NCBI GenBank assembly: GCA_008360955.1
Contig: LUCM01004193.1
Span: 642,942 to 706,941, forward strand
Length of the DNA stretch: 64,000 bases
DNA from: Fasciolopsis buskii
Taxonomy: Eukaryota > Platyhelminthes > Trematoda > Plagiorchiida > Fasciolidae
Direction: 5' to 3'
Both the position numbers and the translations under genes were made by a program. Below are positions 1 to 13,310 of the stretch, one piece after another. Numbering within the stretch: the stretch's first letter is position 1; each line of letters begins with the position of its first letter. The notes under the pieces were generated by a model. The model saw only the letters and a list, made by a program, of their open reading frames with translations. It ran no database searches and was not told the DNA's origin.

Positions 1-692
1 CCGTATTTTTCGAGGGGGCAATTTTTATCATGGCCGGGATTTACGCAAGGAAAACAACTGTTATTTACCACTTATAATCAGCCACAAGGGGAAAAACGTA
101 ACATAAATTGGTCTATTTATTCGACAACTAGATTGCTGGTGCATAAATACTTCGAACTTTGTAGAAGCGTTTCGTATAAACCGACGGATACCTCATATTT
201 CGTTTATGAATTTTATTACACAAAAGTGGCGCATATTCGGTATTGTCTCTTACTCAACAACACAGATTGATACGTAGTTTCATTTCTGCAAATCGACCTC
301 AGAGGATACCGAAACAAAAAATGAACATGTGCACAGGTAAACACCATTCTATAGAGATAGCTGCTACTGACCGGGGTAGTGATATCTTGCCTGAAAATCT
401 CGGTTTTAGCAAAATGACTACTTCGACGGTGTTTCAGAGTCAACCTGGAACTAAGATGGTACATCCCTAAATGCGAAATATGAAAACACTTCAATAGCAC
501 CGTGTTAACTCGCATCATGAAATTGAATAGAAACCATCAACGGCATTTTGATTAGGTAGCACATAGAAGCTACCGCAGAACCACCACAAATTCTGCCTTA
601 CTGCCAGAGAAAATATGGGGTGGTTGATAGTGAACCGACTGAACGAAAACAAAGCGATAGCAATGAACGAGACGGTCGAAAGCTCTTTTTAT
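1..692. other. No gene recognised
   Basis: Only short open frames (up to 100 codons, overlapping on both strands at 216-518) with no recognisable family. Nothing else seen. Confidence 0.5.
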
Positions 693-862
693 TGCAGGAG
701 CCGAGACGAAACTGACTGGAATTGTTCAACGGATAAGGTTGTATCTTTCGGATGTGAGAGTCGCCGATCAACTTACCTACTTGGAAGCCCGCTGTTGGCT
801 GCGCCCCCTTCCTGAAAGATGATATACACTTTTGCTTCATTAGCAAAGGAAGTAAAAAGAAG
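693..862 (-). repeat. Dispersed repeat family F1, copy A
   Basis: On the minus strand this reads TTTACTTCCTTTGCTAATGA, TATATCATCTTTCAGGAAGG, GCTTCCAAGTAGG, then a segment ending CAACCTTATCCG. It aligns along most of its length with the plus-strand segment at 13111-13310 (TTTCCTTTACTAGTGAAAG, ACATCATTTTTCAGGAAGG, CTGCCAAGTAG, CACCTTATCCG). No coding content is recognised. Confidence 0.65.
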
Positions 863-3800
863 TGATGTAGGCAAAAGAAACCGAATGTGATTTAAATACT
901 GGAACTTTCAGATCTAAGCAGCTTCTTCGTGATCTGATTTAATAAGTCTTTCAGCAGATAGCATTACTTAGCCTGCCACTCAAACTTAACACAGAACTGA
1001 CGAAGATAAGGAAGGCGGTTGGAGAGTAGGAAAGGACAATCGGAAGCCACTCAACTTTTATCAACAGCCACAGAGACTGCCTTTGTTTGCATACTCTACA
1101 AACGAGGTTCCCAGTGGAACCTATGGCTCCGTTACGGCTGCATCAACTGGTGGTCCTTAATCTAGTTGAATTCGGTTCAGCCTAGCTTGTTTTATTCAGC
1201 GATGCTAAATTTCAGACCATCAAATGCGACTGGACTAATCTTTAAATTACTGCGACTTTTTAAATTAACTAAGCCTTAACCAGTTTGCCCATGAGGACCT
1301 AACCTTGGCTGAGCCGTTGATTCAACTACCTAGTCCCTGGGTGATTCAAACACTGATCTCTGATAGTGTGAAGGTGAGATATTTTACATTTCCCCTCTCT
1401 CACGCCCACTTACTGTTTCTCTTACCTTTCTGCAATCTGTAAATGAATAAAGCTAACTGGTATAGAAATATTCAGTTTAATATGGCTTAAAGGATTTGAT
1501 TGTTTTCGTCGATCCCGGTAAGTTTCATAGATTATTCTATAAAATTTAGCTTTCACTGGACATAGATTCTTTTGTCGCAAACAAGATCTCGTTAGGGACA
1601 CGCCATTTTAACTCAAATGTTGTCCAATAGGGAAAAGTTGTACCATTTCTCATTATTTGGAAATATGTCAAAATTTTTGGGAATTACACTGAAGCTAATC
1701 GGAACAGCTGTCCGACTGACCTGCGGAAATATTGTGTATGTAGTTCGGAACTGTAATCTGCCTCACATTGATGTCTTTGAGAGTATTTGGTACAAGGTGC
1801 ACTGATTATCTATGCACTGTCCTATAACTTACAAGCAAACATTTATGAAAAGAAGACGTACCTTCCGTTAGTACAAATATCTTCGACCTTTATCTGAACG
1901 ACTCTGACATAACCCCGAAATGATGTGGGAAATGCTGTAGATGTGATCTAATACGAAAAGCGTAAGTGCTTTCCAAACGGAGAACAGTTTATCTGACTTA
2001 TCCCCACTTTTGCTTCACGCGGTTTTGCTGGTCAGTAGTTCGAATATACAACTAAACGCTTGTCAAAAAACACCTGTTAGTCTTAACAAAGGCTTGGTTC
2101 GACAAACACCTATAGCCACGATGTGGTTTTGGCCTATGGTGAGTACAAGGTTGACCGGACGAAGGCTTGCAAGGCATTGCTATCCCTATGAAGAGTTTCA
2201 ATCAATGTAGTTCATAAATCCCTGAAACGAAGACACGATACACCGTTTGATGTCTGCACGATAATACGTAATTTTTAAAATGTTTTTCTAAAGGTCTGTC
2301 TCGAGAGAAGTCACTTGTGGTAACCAAAATGTCGATTCACTTAGTATACGTCTGGCCAGTCCACTGTTTTCGGCAAGTACATGGTACCATACAGCGAATG
2401 ATTTTCCGGCCATCTCAGACCATACCAATAAAAATCTCAATGGGTAATAGTAGCTCAATCCCGTTCAGCAGTCAGCCTTGCCTTGATTATAGGAAAAGAC
2501 CATCGACGGCTTAACCCTTTTACCTAACGCTCACTTTCATCACATGATCGATACCGTTCTTCAGTTCTCGTAGCTAACATCTCCCTCTTAACTTGGCGTT
2601 CTCATACTCTACTCTGAACCTTGTTTGCCTCCACTGATGTTATTACGATCGTGATGTCAAAAATGGATATACTTCAAATGTAAGTTGTTAGCAAATGGAG
2701 ATATCGGAAGAAAATCTCTGGACTTTATCAGTATTTTGCCAGATACATAATTTATAGTGCTTACACTTTCAAAAATCTACTCGGGAGTGAGCATTCTTTT
2801 TATGATCGGTACAAAATATGTGATCCGCCTGAATTTGCATCTCAGTCACTGTTGCTTTTCTTTTCGGTACCGCTTATCTAAACTTTCAAGTATTACATAT
2901 CTAATGCGCGGGTGTTAACTCCTTACGAGTTTTCCCCGGTTCGGCCGACATGGCACTGGCACCGCATATTTTATGGGAAAGGTCCCACCTAAAGCCAAGC
3001 AACAATTATGGTTAATGGCGATCGATTTCGATCAGAAAATCATCTACTTTTTCTGCTTTACTCCCTACGAGCAAGTTTCAACCTTGGTGACAATAGATTC
3101 CGCAACTATAATTATAAACTGTGAATAGGTAAAAGCTGGGTCGCATTCTGGACATCAGTTATTAATGGCTGAAAACGAAGGAAACATTAACCAAAATAAA
3201 GTATGCACATCAGCTGTGTACTTTTTTGAAAATTATGCACAATGAGACATATCGAGGACGTAAAGCGATGCACAAAGGCGTACATTCTTGCCAACAGTGA
3301 CTACCTAACTGTGAAATTTATTTGCAGTTTAGTTTCCACAAAGACCCTCAAATTCCCCTTGATCTATCACCGTGTAGCTGTTTATTGAATCTGATTTTTT
3401 AACAAATGGTTTGTAGTCATTTGAAGAGGAACCAATAGCTCTCCTGAGCATACAGCCACTTCCCCATTAAGCTCAATCAGAGTGATTTAACTGTTCAATC
3501 TCTCAGATCGCTCATTTTCTTACGCAAAATAATAAAATCTGAACACTATTCAAACTGAGTCCCCCTAAGGGGTTTGCAGTTATTAAGAGCTGACGCTTCT
3601 GTGATCAGAAAGATGAGACATTAATTCAGCTCCATGAGTCAGATATAAAACATCAGCCGAACGCAATCATAACAATCATGATTACCTTAACAAATGAAAA
3701 TAATCGGCAAGAAATGACAATAGTCCACCAGTCGACTATAGGGTAAGGCGAAAACACGTATGGCACCCAAGGCGTAAGTCCAATAATTGTGATTTATCCA

Positions 3801-5794
3801 TTTCAATTCCGTCATTTCGTTAGCCGTCTCCTGAAATCGATTGAAATCTTTGGCGAAATGCAAATTATGCAGTCCTGATCACTATTCTCCATCCAGATTA
3901 CCAGATGGATGTGAGAAACTGAAGGTCGTAATCTGAGAGACTGTACACGACGAGACTTTTCCCCCAGTGTCCATTTCGGTCTCGAGGCTTAGATAACAGA
4001 AAGCACGCAGTACGGAATTGTAGGTGATATGCATGGGTGAGTTCGAATCCAATCTTCAGGTTTCAATTACTTTGGCATTTCATATCATTGACACCGATTC
4101 GGACAGAATTGTTTTTTGTTTTGCACGCAGTTAAAAACCGTTGATTAAATTAACAATCTCTACATGAGCATTATTTTGCGGCCCAGAAAATTAACAGAAA
4201 ATATTACCTTGCATTTTCCACACATTTTCTTTCGGCAAACTGCATCGTGCCGCATAAAATGGGAGATGTTGAAACTTATACCGATAGCGCAAAAGAGTGC
4301 TGTTAGTTATTAAGTAAAATCTTAGATCAGCAATGACCTTGAAAATATGTTTCCCAATCACAATCTTTCCAGTTTGTATAAACGTTTGTGGGCCTGTTAT
4401 TCCGTCCGCTTCGTGGACTACGGTTTTACGAATGATCTAAATTTGCAGGGTGTGACTGGACTTTTTGGATTCTGGGTCCAATCAAGCATGCTCCCGTCTC
4501 GCTGTATTTTTGATTCGGTTGCACAGATAGCAATAAATTCATTCATATACCAAGGGGAAAGTATTTGACAAGCTTGTCATAGTCATTTTGGGAAACTTGC
4601 CAGCATTAATAATACTCCATCTGCTTTGTTGGAACCAATTTTTCGCGCATTCAAGCCAGTACTATCAAATAACACGTCAACTGGATCACTTCTCTGCGCC
4701 TCCACTAACAAAACCTAATCTCCAGAGAGCACCAATGAAGCCTTTGAGGGCTAATCCATTTATGTCTTGCAACCAAATACCGTGCACATTTTGTGTAAGG
4801 AAACCTTGCTCAGCGTATTCCACTTGTCCGTTTTTCACTTCTCTTATCTAGGTACATTACTTCAAATCACTCATTATGCCCCACAGTGCAAGAGATCCCG
4901 GACATTACCCGAATCGGACACCACTGGGATCAGCACAATAAGGACTATTTCCAAAGGGTTGCCTTCTGTTTCCAAATCCTTCTGTCTCTCATCCACTGCT
5001 TCTGTGACCGTTCTTGCAGCTTGAGGCTAGAAACAGAATTCAGCTTGGACAATTACAAGTGTTCTGCAGAAAGAGCTCTCAAGTTATTGAAAAGTTCGTT
5101 CCGGTGATCAACATGAAGAAAGGAAAACAATTTTATTTGAACGTGCAGCGAGAAAAATACACTTACGTGCTAAGCATCCGAAATTCAACGCCACGAGCCA
5201 AAACAGACTTAACGACCTTCACCTTATTAAGGGTTTTGTGTAAAATTTTTCTGCTTATGCCAACTGCAAAAAGCTGAAGGATAGTTATAATATCATTTGG
5301 ATCACGTTCGACTATTCTGCATACTTCCATGTGAAAGAAATCAACGAGACTATTACAACGACTGAAGGCAATTTCGGTTGTTGTAAGCCATGGAAATGGT
5401 ACTTGTTCAAAACTAGAATCTCACTTATCACATTCAGGTTTGGGAATCGCATCCAAGGCATTTCAGTAGGAGATTATTCTGTCCAGTAAACAAAAGATTA
5501 CCACATCGAATCCGAGTTATACTGTTGACTTTTGGATAAGAAGTGTGTGACATGTTTTTAATCTACAGAAAATCTATACACTTTTATGTCAATCCTGGAA
5601 CCTAGTTACACGTCTCTCTCTCTCTGAGGTACTGTCTCACTTCTCCTCACTGTTACTTTCTTTCATATCTCTGCATTATTGTTTACTGCGTATTTGTCTT
5701 TAGTTGAGACGTTAAACTTCCAAACGGAGTGAGAATAATTGAAAATGAAGATAGTTACTATTGCTCTAGTCACCAGTTCTTTCATTCGCCTACT
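863..5794. other. No gene recognised
   Basis: Unique-looking sequence with scattered short frames, the densest at 4588-5277 on the plus strand (three overlapping frames of 73-87 codons). None resembles a known protein and none shows an exon-like pair of splice sites joined to a neighbour. Any terminal exon of the CAT gene could lie in this or neighbouring stretches. Confidence 0.45.
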
Positions 5795-5900
5795 TAAAAG
5801 GATCGGAGGCGGTCAGTCGGATTGAGCGTCTGTCACCGAAAACGTCCTAGGTTCGGATCACAGATCTGTCGATGGCTTTTGTGGTGGACAGCAAATCTTT
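5795..5900 (+). repeat. tRNA-like SINE remnant
   Basis: GGCGGTCAGTCGGATTGAGC followed by GTCTG resembles a tRNA D-arm/A-box region (GCTCAGTCGGTAGAGCGTCTG). About 30 nt later, GTCCTAGGTTCGGATCA resembles the B box and T arm (GGTTCGANNCC). There is no closed acceptor stem, so it is not a working tRNA gene; a tRNA-derived SINE head is the simplest reading. Confidence 0.45.
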
Positions 5901-8900
5901 ATAGCACGGCCCGTTACCATACTTGACATAATAAGACCTTGAAGTCTCAGAGTCGTGGTTCCAACTCGTCGCCCTCTCCTCGTGTAGTGGGCCCTAGTCG
6001 CCAAGTAGCATGTCCCTTGCCATTACAGTTGCATCGTGTCATAAAAATACGACTGAGAGCTCCAATAGTGTAACTGTCACAAATGGATGCAAAATATTCA
6101 AGTTTTTAGGGAGACTTTATCCTCCAATTTCGGACACATTTTCCGTTAACTAAGACACTCCGTTACATCTTAAAATATTTCAGATGACGTAGAGCTCCCC
6201 TGTTCGTCCAATTGGGAGTGAGTCCCTCGCAAAACATCAAACGAACAGCCCAATATAATTGGACTGGTAATTACACAATACCAGACGGTACCTTGTGCAG
6301 CTTGATACCCCGATAGGAAATTAACTACCCGGTGAGCTTAAGATATTTCATGGAGAAAGCCAACGGTTCTGGAAATTTGATTTGATTTCAATATTTATTT
6401 TTCACTTGTATTCAGTCTGTTGAAACCTTTGACTTCAGCCGCGATCCGCTTCTTGTGCTGGCTAAGCGAAGCTCCAAAACACAGTCTACGAATGCGATCG
6501 CAAATGGGAAAGCCCCCCAAAAGGTTTAAAAATAAAGCATAATTTTTCCCAATCTTTCTCCCCTGTGTCAAAATAAGTTTATCTCAAATCATTTTTCATG
6601 TGAATATTGAAATTAATGTTATTAGTTAATCAATATTAAATGAAATTTTTGGCTCTGAATAGATTTGGAATAAAATGAGACCGAATTTCTTCCTATTATT
6701 GAAAGTCTAGACTAAGTGCACCGTAAGCGTTCCAGACATAAAAACAGCTTGCACAGCTTTTTCGATACTCTATGAATTTCTTTCCTTTTGATCTGCCGGG
6801 CCGAATTTCTCTACGTCCAGCCGAAATCGGCGGGTTGGCTTTAACTGTAAAATACGATGTTCTTAAGACACAGTGTTCGAATTTTACACCGAAAGGCTCT
6901 CGGTCAGCAGGCAGAAAATCATGTCGGATGGTTGATTCCTCGCATTCAGCAGGTAGTGTTGGTTGGAACAAAAAAGGCGAATTGCGTCGCACATCTTTTT
7001 GTACTTCAAGCATCATCATTGTCTTCTGCCCTGAAAAAAACAGTGTTCATGATTCAACGCAGCTCCGTGACCATCGTACCGCATCAGGGGAGCATTTGGT
7101 CGATTTACAGATGTCCGGTCACATTGAGAGGGATTTTCGACTTTGTATTGGTTCCAGAGAAAACCACTAATCATTTCTGAGACAAACGTGCTATAATGTC
7201 ATGAACACTAGTGATGAATGAAATCAGGTTTTTTTATTATGCATACAAAAGTTTACGTAATTTCAAGGGTAAAGATTTTGATGATATTTTTATCAGATGA
7301 GTAACAATGAATACGATTGTTCATGGACAGTGCTAAACAGCGAATCTTCAATCGGACCAAGAATTCTTAAATTTGTGAAATCTGAGCTTGTCCGATTTTA
7401 ATAGCACATTCCACGGTCATATTTGCACCACCAAATTACGTGCATTTCACTCACAAATCACGGACCACTGTCTTAACGGATGCATGCACTAGTTCCGGCC
7501 CAGCGGTGCGCATGTGTAAATCTCAAACACACGCTGACGAGATGGATCTTGTTAGTTCAGCTCCTTCCCTTCCCTTAACCATCACTTAAGAAAAGACAAC
7601 CGCGTACCAATTTTGCTCGCAATCACATCAGTTTCATCTCACTAGCCTACAACAGTGACCATCGATTTCCGAATGAATTGACGGACGGGGGTAGGTATAA
7701 CACGTGCACTCGGAGGAGCATATCTGTTCTCATGGATTGAGCAGGAAAAACATGTTAGTGGGGTGGGACTAGCAGGGGACTCGGAACAGGCTGTTGAGCT
7801 CAATCTTTGCGTCAACTGATAAGCTTTCGCAGAAGGCCATAAATTTTGACCGCACAGGTCACCGACGTGCAGTTACGCTCGAAAAGTGGCATTTGGGCAC
7901 AGAACTTGGTGAAGATGTCTGCGGTACACGGGCAGTGGCCAAATGCGTTTCGTTCCGGTCAGGTCGGTTAGAACAGAGGGAGCAGTAGTGGGGGAGAGAG
8001 TGGTGTTGGGGCTCAAGTTGACCGTACCGGTTCAAAGCTAACGATGATCAGTAGCTCACACGAGAAAAAAACGATCAACGTGGTTATGCGTTAGATGAAT
8101 GGCACAATTGTTAGGCGAGGGATGGGTTAAGGGAACGGGATGTGATAAGCAGATACACAACCAGAGCTGTATAGCGGGTTTTCAATCCCGTATCACTGTC
8201 GGCACCAAGCATCTAAAACTCTTTGATCACGCCCCAAATCATTGACTAGGAACGTGAAAAACAACATGCGAGAAGAAACGACTATGGCTTTCATGTACCG
8301 CTAGCTGGACTGCTCATCTGAGATACGAGAGGCACCGGAACACATTGTTTGTTTCTATTCTCCCTCTCTCAATATCTGCCTACTTATGAAGTCGTCTAAC
8401 CGCATAATTTTGTGTCCACCAAAGAAGAATTTATCGTGACCACCAAGATAGAGCTAATTAAGATAAAGTGGATCAGGTTATGATTCACTCTAAGGCTATA
8501 GGTGCTCATGACTTTTTGGAGGATTTTACCATAATTCTGGTCTAACACGAACTAAAAACAGTATAGCTACCATTCATATGAAATATCTTCCAAAAACCCA
8601 CATGACTTCACCGCTGGATAGTTAGAAGAGAACGCTGAATACCTTCTCAAGTTCCATATAAAATTGATTTTAATGTACGTTTTTGAGTTGATAAACCGTG
8701 CAATAGAATTGCATTTTCTATTCCGAATCCTCAGGTGGAGCAAAGACTAAAGAGTATCAGTGCATATTCTGCGTCGCGGGCAGACACATAGAAGCATTAA
8801 AAATAATTTGTAAAGCGTCTTGGTGAAAGATCAAAGATGTCCCTTTATAGTTTGGCTTTCAACATCGAAATTTGGAATCGAATTAATTATCTTCAACTTA

Positions 8901-9875
8901 CCGTATGGCTAGCGGCTAGGCCATTAGTTAATTGATTAGGGAATCTGACAGTTTTATTACTCTTGTTTCGGATCCCGAAATACAAGAGAATTTTTGCTAG
9001 TTACAACAAATGGCTATTCGTGCCATTTGGAAAATTTTGCAAGGCCATAACTACCGGGAATAAAAACAGCAAATAAAGTGGCTGAGTTGGACCAAATCTA
9101 ACCAGGATGTTTACACACTAGTCAGTGTTCGTAACAAGACTGGAATAGACACACCATAGGCCCATCAATTCACCCCCAAAATAATTGAACAACAAGTCAG
9201 TCCACGTCAGTGCGGTTCCCCAAGGATTACTTGCAACACTTAGTCAGTATAATACTCTGGAAACGAATAAATGCCACGTAGTTCGACGAAAAATCTATTT
9301 CGTACTTTTCGATGCCACATGTGATTTGTCACCCAAGCTTGCCGCAGCAGTAGATTTTGACCACAGCAACGATTGTCTAGGGAGACTATGGAATTTTTCG
9401 GTTTGTTGATACACTGCCATGATTGTGAAGAAGTAGTTGTAATGGACTTTGAGCACAAGGAAAATCCAACGCCTATAGGATTTCTAATTATTTCCAATCT
9501 GATTTTATCATCGAAATTAATGACACTAAAACCGAAAAGAAACAGCGCATACCAAGCAAGCCATTTAACTTAATGTACTTGAATAGCGACCTACCACATC
9601 CACCTGTCGTTTGCTGTTTTGATGAATAACATACTAGTCGATCACCAGCTACTGATGAACTTAAAGCCAGTAGGTTTTATAGCCTACCCTAGCTCGGGAC
9701 TCTGGACACACTTTGATTAGATCTTGATTTTTTAATCACTCAGGGGAAACTCATGTAGGTCCGTCGTTTCTAGGCAATATGTAGTGTGCCCGCAATCATA
9801 AGATTGAAAATCTATTCCCTTGGAAAAACACGTTGCGGTTTTAACTTGAATCACAGTTAACTGTAGAGTTTACTT
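5901..9875. other. No gene recognised
   Basis: It holds a cluster of overlapping 107-132 codon frames at 6696-7180 on both strands, with no protein match that I recognise. A more GC-rich segment at about 7740-8040 may be old repeat. Nothing else is supported. Confidence 0.4.
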
Positions 9876-9990
9876 TTGTCTTTTACCTTTTACTTCTTTT
9901 ATTGTTGAAACAACAGTATACATCATTCTTCATCAAGGGGTCCGCGGCCAGCAGAGGGCTACCAAGTCGGTAAGTACAATTTACAAAACA
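9876..9990 (+). repeat. Dispersed repeat family F1, copy B
   Basis: This contains TTTTACTTCTTTTATTGTTG, ACATCATTCTTCATCAAGG and GGGCTACCAAGTCGGTAAGT, colinear with copies A and D (CTTCCAAGTAGGTAAGT in A). It diverges after the GGTAAGT block, so it is shorter than A or D. Confidence 0.5.
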
Positions 9991-10435
9991 CCTGCGGCCA
10001 TCCAGTCTATTATCTAAACGTTCCTTGTTCATTTTTGACAACCACTAACCTTGTACGTTTGACTTCTCATTTGGTTTTTATCTCATAAAACCGCCCGCTC
10101 AGAAGCAACGTTCACGAAGAATCGGGAATAAAGGAACTTAAAATAGTAAGTAGAAGTGAAGCAGAAAATTAGAGATTTTGAATACATGAACTCTCAAGAC
10201 TGAGCCGCTTAGCTATAGAGTCAATTCCCTAGGGACACTATGTTGACATACTTGGGGTGATCCAGCAGTTAAGTTTTCATGTCTTTTAGCCACTTCACGA
10301 AGTATCCATTTCTACCCATTTTCCAACCGCTCCCTGTGTGCGAGAACAGCGTATGAAATATATGATCAATGGGCAACTGTGCTGTTCCAGCCACAATAAT
10401 CTATTCACATTTAGCGTCTCATTCGACTAATGGAC

Positions 10436-10545
10436 TCCATGGCCCAGTGACCAGCGCGGAAGCTAGTTGCTGTTGACAAAGTCCTCCCTCCGTGCACGAG
10501 AGAGGCTATAAACACAATGGTGTTCGAAATCGACAGACTGAGCAG
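10436..10545 (+). repeat. Possible tRNA-like SINE remnant
   Basis: CATGGCCCAGTGACCAGCGC resembles a tRNA A-box region (TGGCNNAGTGG). GGTGTTCGAAATCGACAG, about 75 nt later, resembles a decayed B box. A similar GTGGCCCAGAGGTCAGC occurs near 20119, suggesting a common source. The call is weak. Confidence 0.3.
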
Positions 10546-11629
10546 ACTCAAATCATGCTTCCCCTGCTAATGAACCTGAATCCTGTTTGCCGGCACATTG
10601 TAGAGCTGAGTTACGGAAGAATAAAAATTTAAAATGTAGATAGAAACACGCAGCCTAAGGGTTCAAACATCTTAAACAGAACGTCAGTCCAAGTTAAAGG
10701 AGACCGAGCTAGTAGAGGTCACGCACAAAACAAACGTCCAGTTTCGAGTTCAAGAGGATGATTTTAAGTAAACGACAATGAAAATGCTGTAGATACAGGA
10801 CTCTCTCAACTGCCCATCCACAATGAGGATTTCAACTCTGCCGATAAAACGTTTGCAATCTAAAAAATCATATTCGGCGATCTGAGCCGTATAGAAAACA
10901 ACTATCTGAGCTCCGACCAACAGAAATATTCTAAACCATTAAGAACACCGACGAACTTCTCGTGTGTTTGGCCCAAAACGGCCATGTTTCCAAGCCCTAT
11001 AGAGTGACTGATTTTACTGCTTCCATGTGCTCTCAGTCTTTACTCAGCGGTCAAGCTGATGCCAAAGGTCCCGCAAATTGATAATTGTTAATCAGCCCTT
11101 CTCCAAAAGAAACAACAATTTATTTTATTTTCGGCCAACTGGTGAGATAAAAGTACCAAATATCCATGCTTTTCTACTTCATCCAACTTTTTCTCAAGAG
11201 ATAAACGTTTTGTTTTAAGCCCAGCAGTCATGTAAAAGCACTTCACATTTCAGGAGGACAAAATGCATCCAAGCAAAGCTGCAAGTTAGCTGTATTTTGT
11301 TATGGATTGATTGCAACAAATGTGGATTTTTATTAAAAAATGAAACGTCGTCCGCCTATGCCTCCATATGGCTTACTGTTCTGGGAAAATATCAGCCACA
11401 CTATTTTCACGTGCAAAGAGGCCACTTCCGTAATCATTTGGATTAAAAATTTAAGACTGACCATGAAAAGACCACGGGTGACAAACAGCACTTCTCATGG
11501 TGAACTGGAATAAAAGACAGCCGGAAGCCTGCCCTGGGCTTTGGGTGCTAGCATACATTAAGTGGAAAAATGAACTACATTTTTTCTGACACGTCCTTCG
11601 GTAAAGTCTTATACTTCCCTCAATTATGA

Positions 11630-11770
11630 GACAACAAAAAGCATACTTTTGCGAAAAGGAGCAGTGGCCACCTGAGGACTGCCAAGTAGGGTATGTGGAA
11701 TATGAGGGGATTTGAATCTGCAAGCTTTTGTTCGAAGCGCTACGATGTTTACTGCCTGAATCCGCCCGGT
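11630..11770 (+). repeat. Dispersed repeat family F1, copy C (diverged)
   Basis: It shares the 14-mer GGACTGCCAAGTAG with copy D and GGGGATTTGAATCTG with copy E (GGGGATTTGGAATCTG). Spacing of the blocks is similar, and the segments before them (CTTTTGCGAAAAGG) resemble the other copies. Confidence 0.4.
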
Positions 11771-13039
11771 AAAATCATTTCATATCAGTACTTCAGGATA
11801 TGACACTTGCCACATATCAGCCACAAGATTTTGTTAGTTCCGGTATTAGAAATGCGACGCTATCCTTGAAATAGGACGAGATAGACCAAGTGATAAGGAA
11901 TCCCCAAGTGTTTTTAGAGCACTATCTCGGCCAAGCCCATTTCTTATGAATGTTTGAAATCCATCTTTATTGTTTCATCTGCCGATTTTGTTGGTGAGCC
12001 TTCTATCTAAGTAGGATAGATGAGCCGCTTCCTGAGTAATTTGTTGACAGAAATGACTTCCGCTGCTTAATGTATTTTCGAAAGGATCCTATATTAGATA
12101 TAATTTGCATCCACAGAAAAACAGTAGGTAGCCAAAATTCCTTCAGGCTTATTCCATAAAAATAAATCAGGCCGAAAATTCCAGCTTTGGATTGGTTAGT
12201 TAAATTTGCTTCACGCAAAACTGAATTCAAGGGACGAAAATGACTAAATGACAAAGTGCTTCAGGCACAGAGATGATGAGAGAGTTGAAATGAAGAAAAT
12301 AAGCTAAACCGTTCCATTCATATCCTTTAATATAATTAAATAAATAAGAGTCTGCATACCAGATCGTTGTGAAGAATGTTGGTTTTGAAATATCATTTCC
12401 TCAAGGAAACGAACACGTTTGATATGCGACGAACAACGTCTTGAATATTGATGATTTCAGCCGAAAGGAGAAACCCAAGCTGATCGTTAAATACGGTTTG
12501 TACCTACTTGTTGCTAACTGGTTTGGAGCAACCGTACTGTGGAAAGATTGGAATTGATTTTTTGCAGTTAGTGAATGAGAAGTGAATGAGTAAGATAGTC
12601 TGTAATGATTGGTCAACGTGGTGACACAAACCAGCACTATAAATGGTTCCATTTGTCCCGTTGCCAATGGACCATTTTTAAGGTGATCCTCAATTAAATT
12701 TCGTTCTGCTGCGCTCATAGTAGCCGATTTAGAAAAATCAATTACAATCATTCAATCCATCAGTCAATCATGCAAGCAAGCCAGCAGCCAGTCAATGAAA
12801 TGAACAGTCTATCCGTAAGTGAATGTCCACATGCCCTTGAGTTATTCGCTGAACTGAGCATTTGATTCCAAACTTTTCATTACCAACTGAGATAATATCC
12901 ATAGTGTTGGGATGCAAGTTCCCAGAATTGATGATGTCACCCAGGCTGGTGGTACATCGTTTGAACTCCACTTGCCCACGTTCAGCAAGCAGACCAATGC
13001 CATCCTGTTGGAATTGACCTAGAACAGCAACACTTTCTA

Positions 13040-13075
13040 ACCTGCTATATATACATTTATATACATATATATATC
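13040..13075. repeat. AT-rich low-complexity tract
   Basis: Imperfect TATATA/CATATA run immediately before F1 copy D. Confidence 0.8.
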
Positions 13076-13110
13076 ATTTCAATGTGTTGACGAAGTGCCC
13101 TGTCCTTTTT

Positions 13111-13310
13111 CATTACGTACTTTTAATCTTTTATCTTTATATTTCCTTTACTAGTGAAAGAACAATGTACATCATTTTTCAGGAAGGATATCACGGTCAA
13201 TAGGGGACTGCCAAGTAGAGAAGTTGACCGGCCGTTGGAGGACTCGTGCCCGCCACTTTTACGTCCAAATGCCACCACCTTATCCGCTGGGCCAATGCGG
13301 GTCAACAGAT
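13111..13310 (+). repeat. Dispersed repeat family F1, copy D
   Basis: The fullest copy: pyrimidine-rich TTTTAATCTTTTATCTTT, TTTACTAGTGAAAGAAC, ACATCATTTTTCAGGAAGG, GGGGACTGCCAAGTAG, GTTGACCGGCC, ACCACCTTATCCGCTGGGCC. It matches copy A in reverse orientation nearly end to end. It follows an AT-rich tract at 13040-13075. Confidence 0.6.

Noticed and set aside
6696..7180. Overlapping frames of 107-132 codons on both strands
   Set aside because: Mutual shadows, with no domain that I can name; considered as a retroelement fragment but no motif supports it.
9649..9660. CTGATGA as a hammerhead core
   Set aside because: No GAAAC box follows at a suitable distance and no stem II forms.
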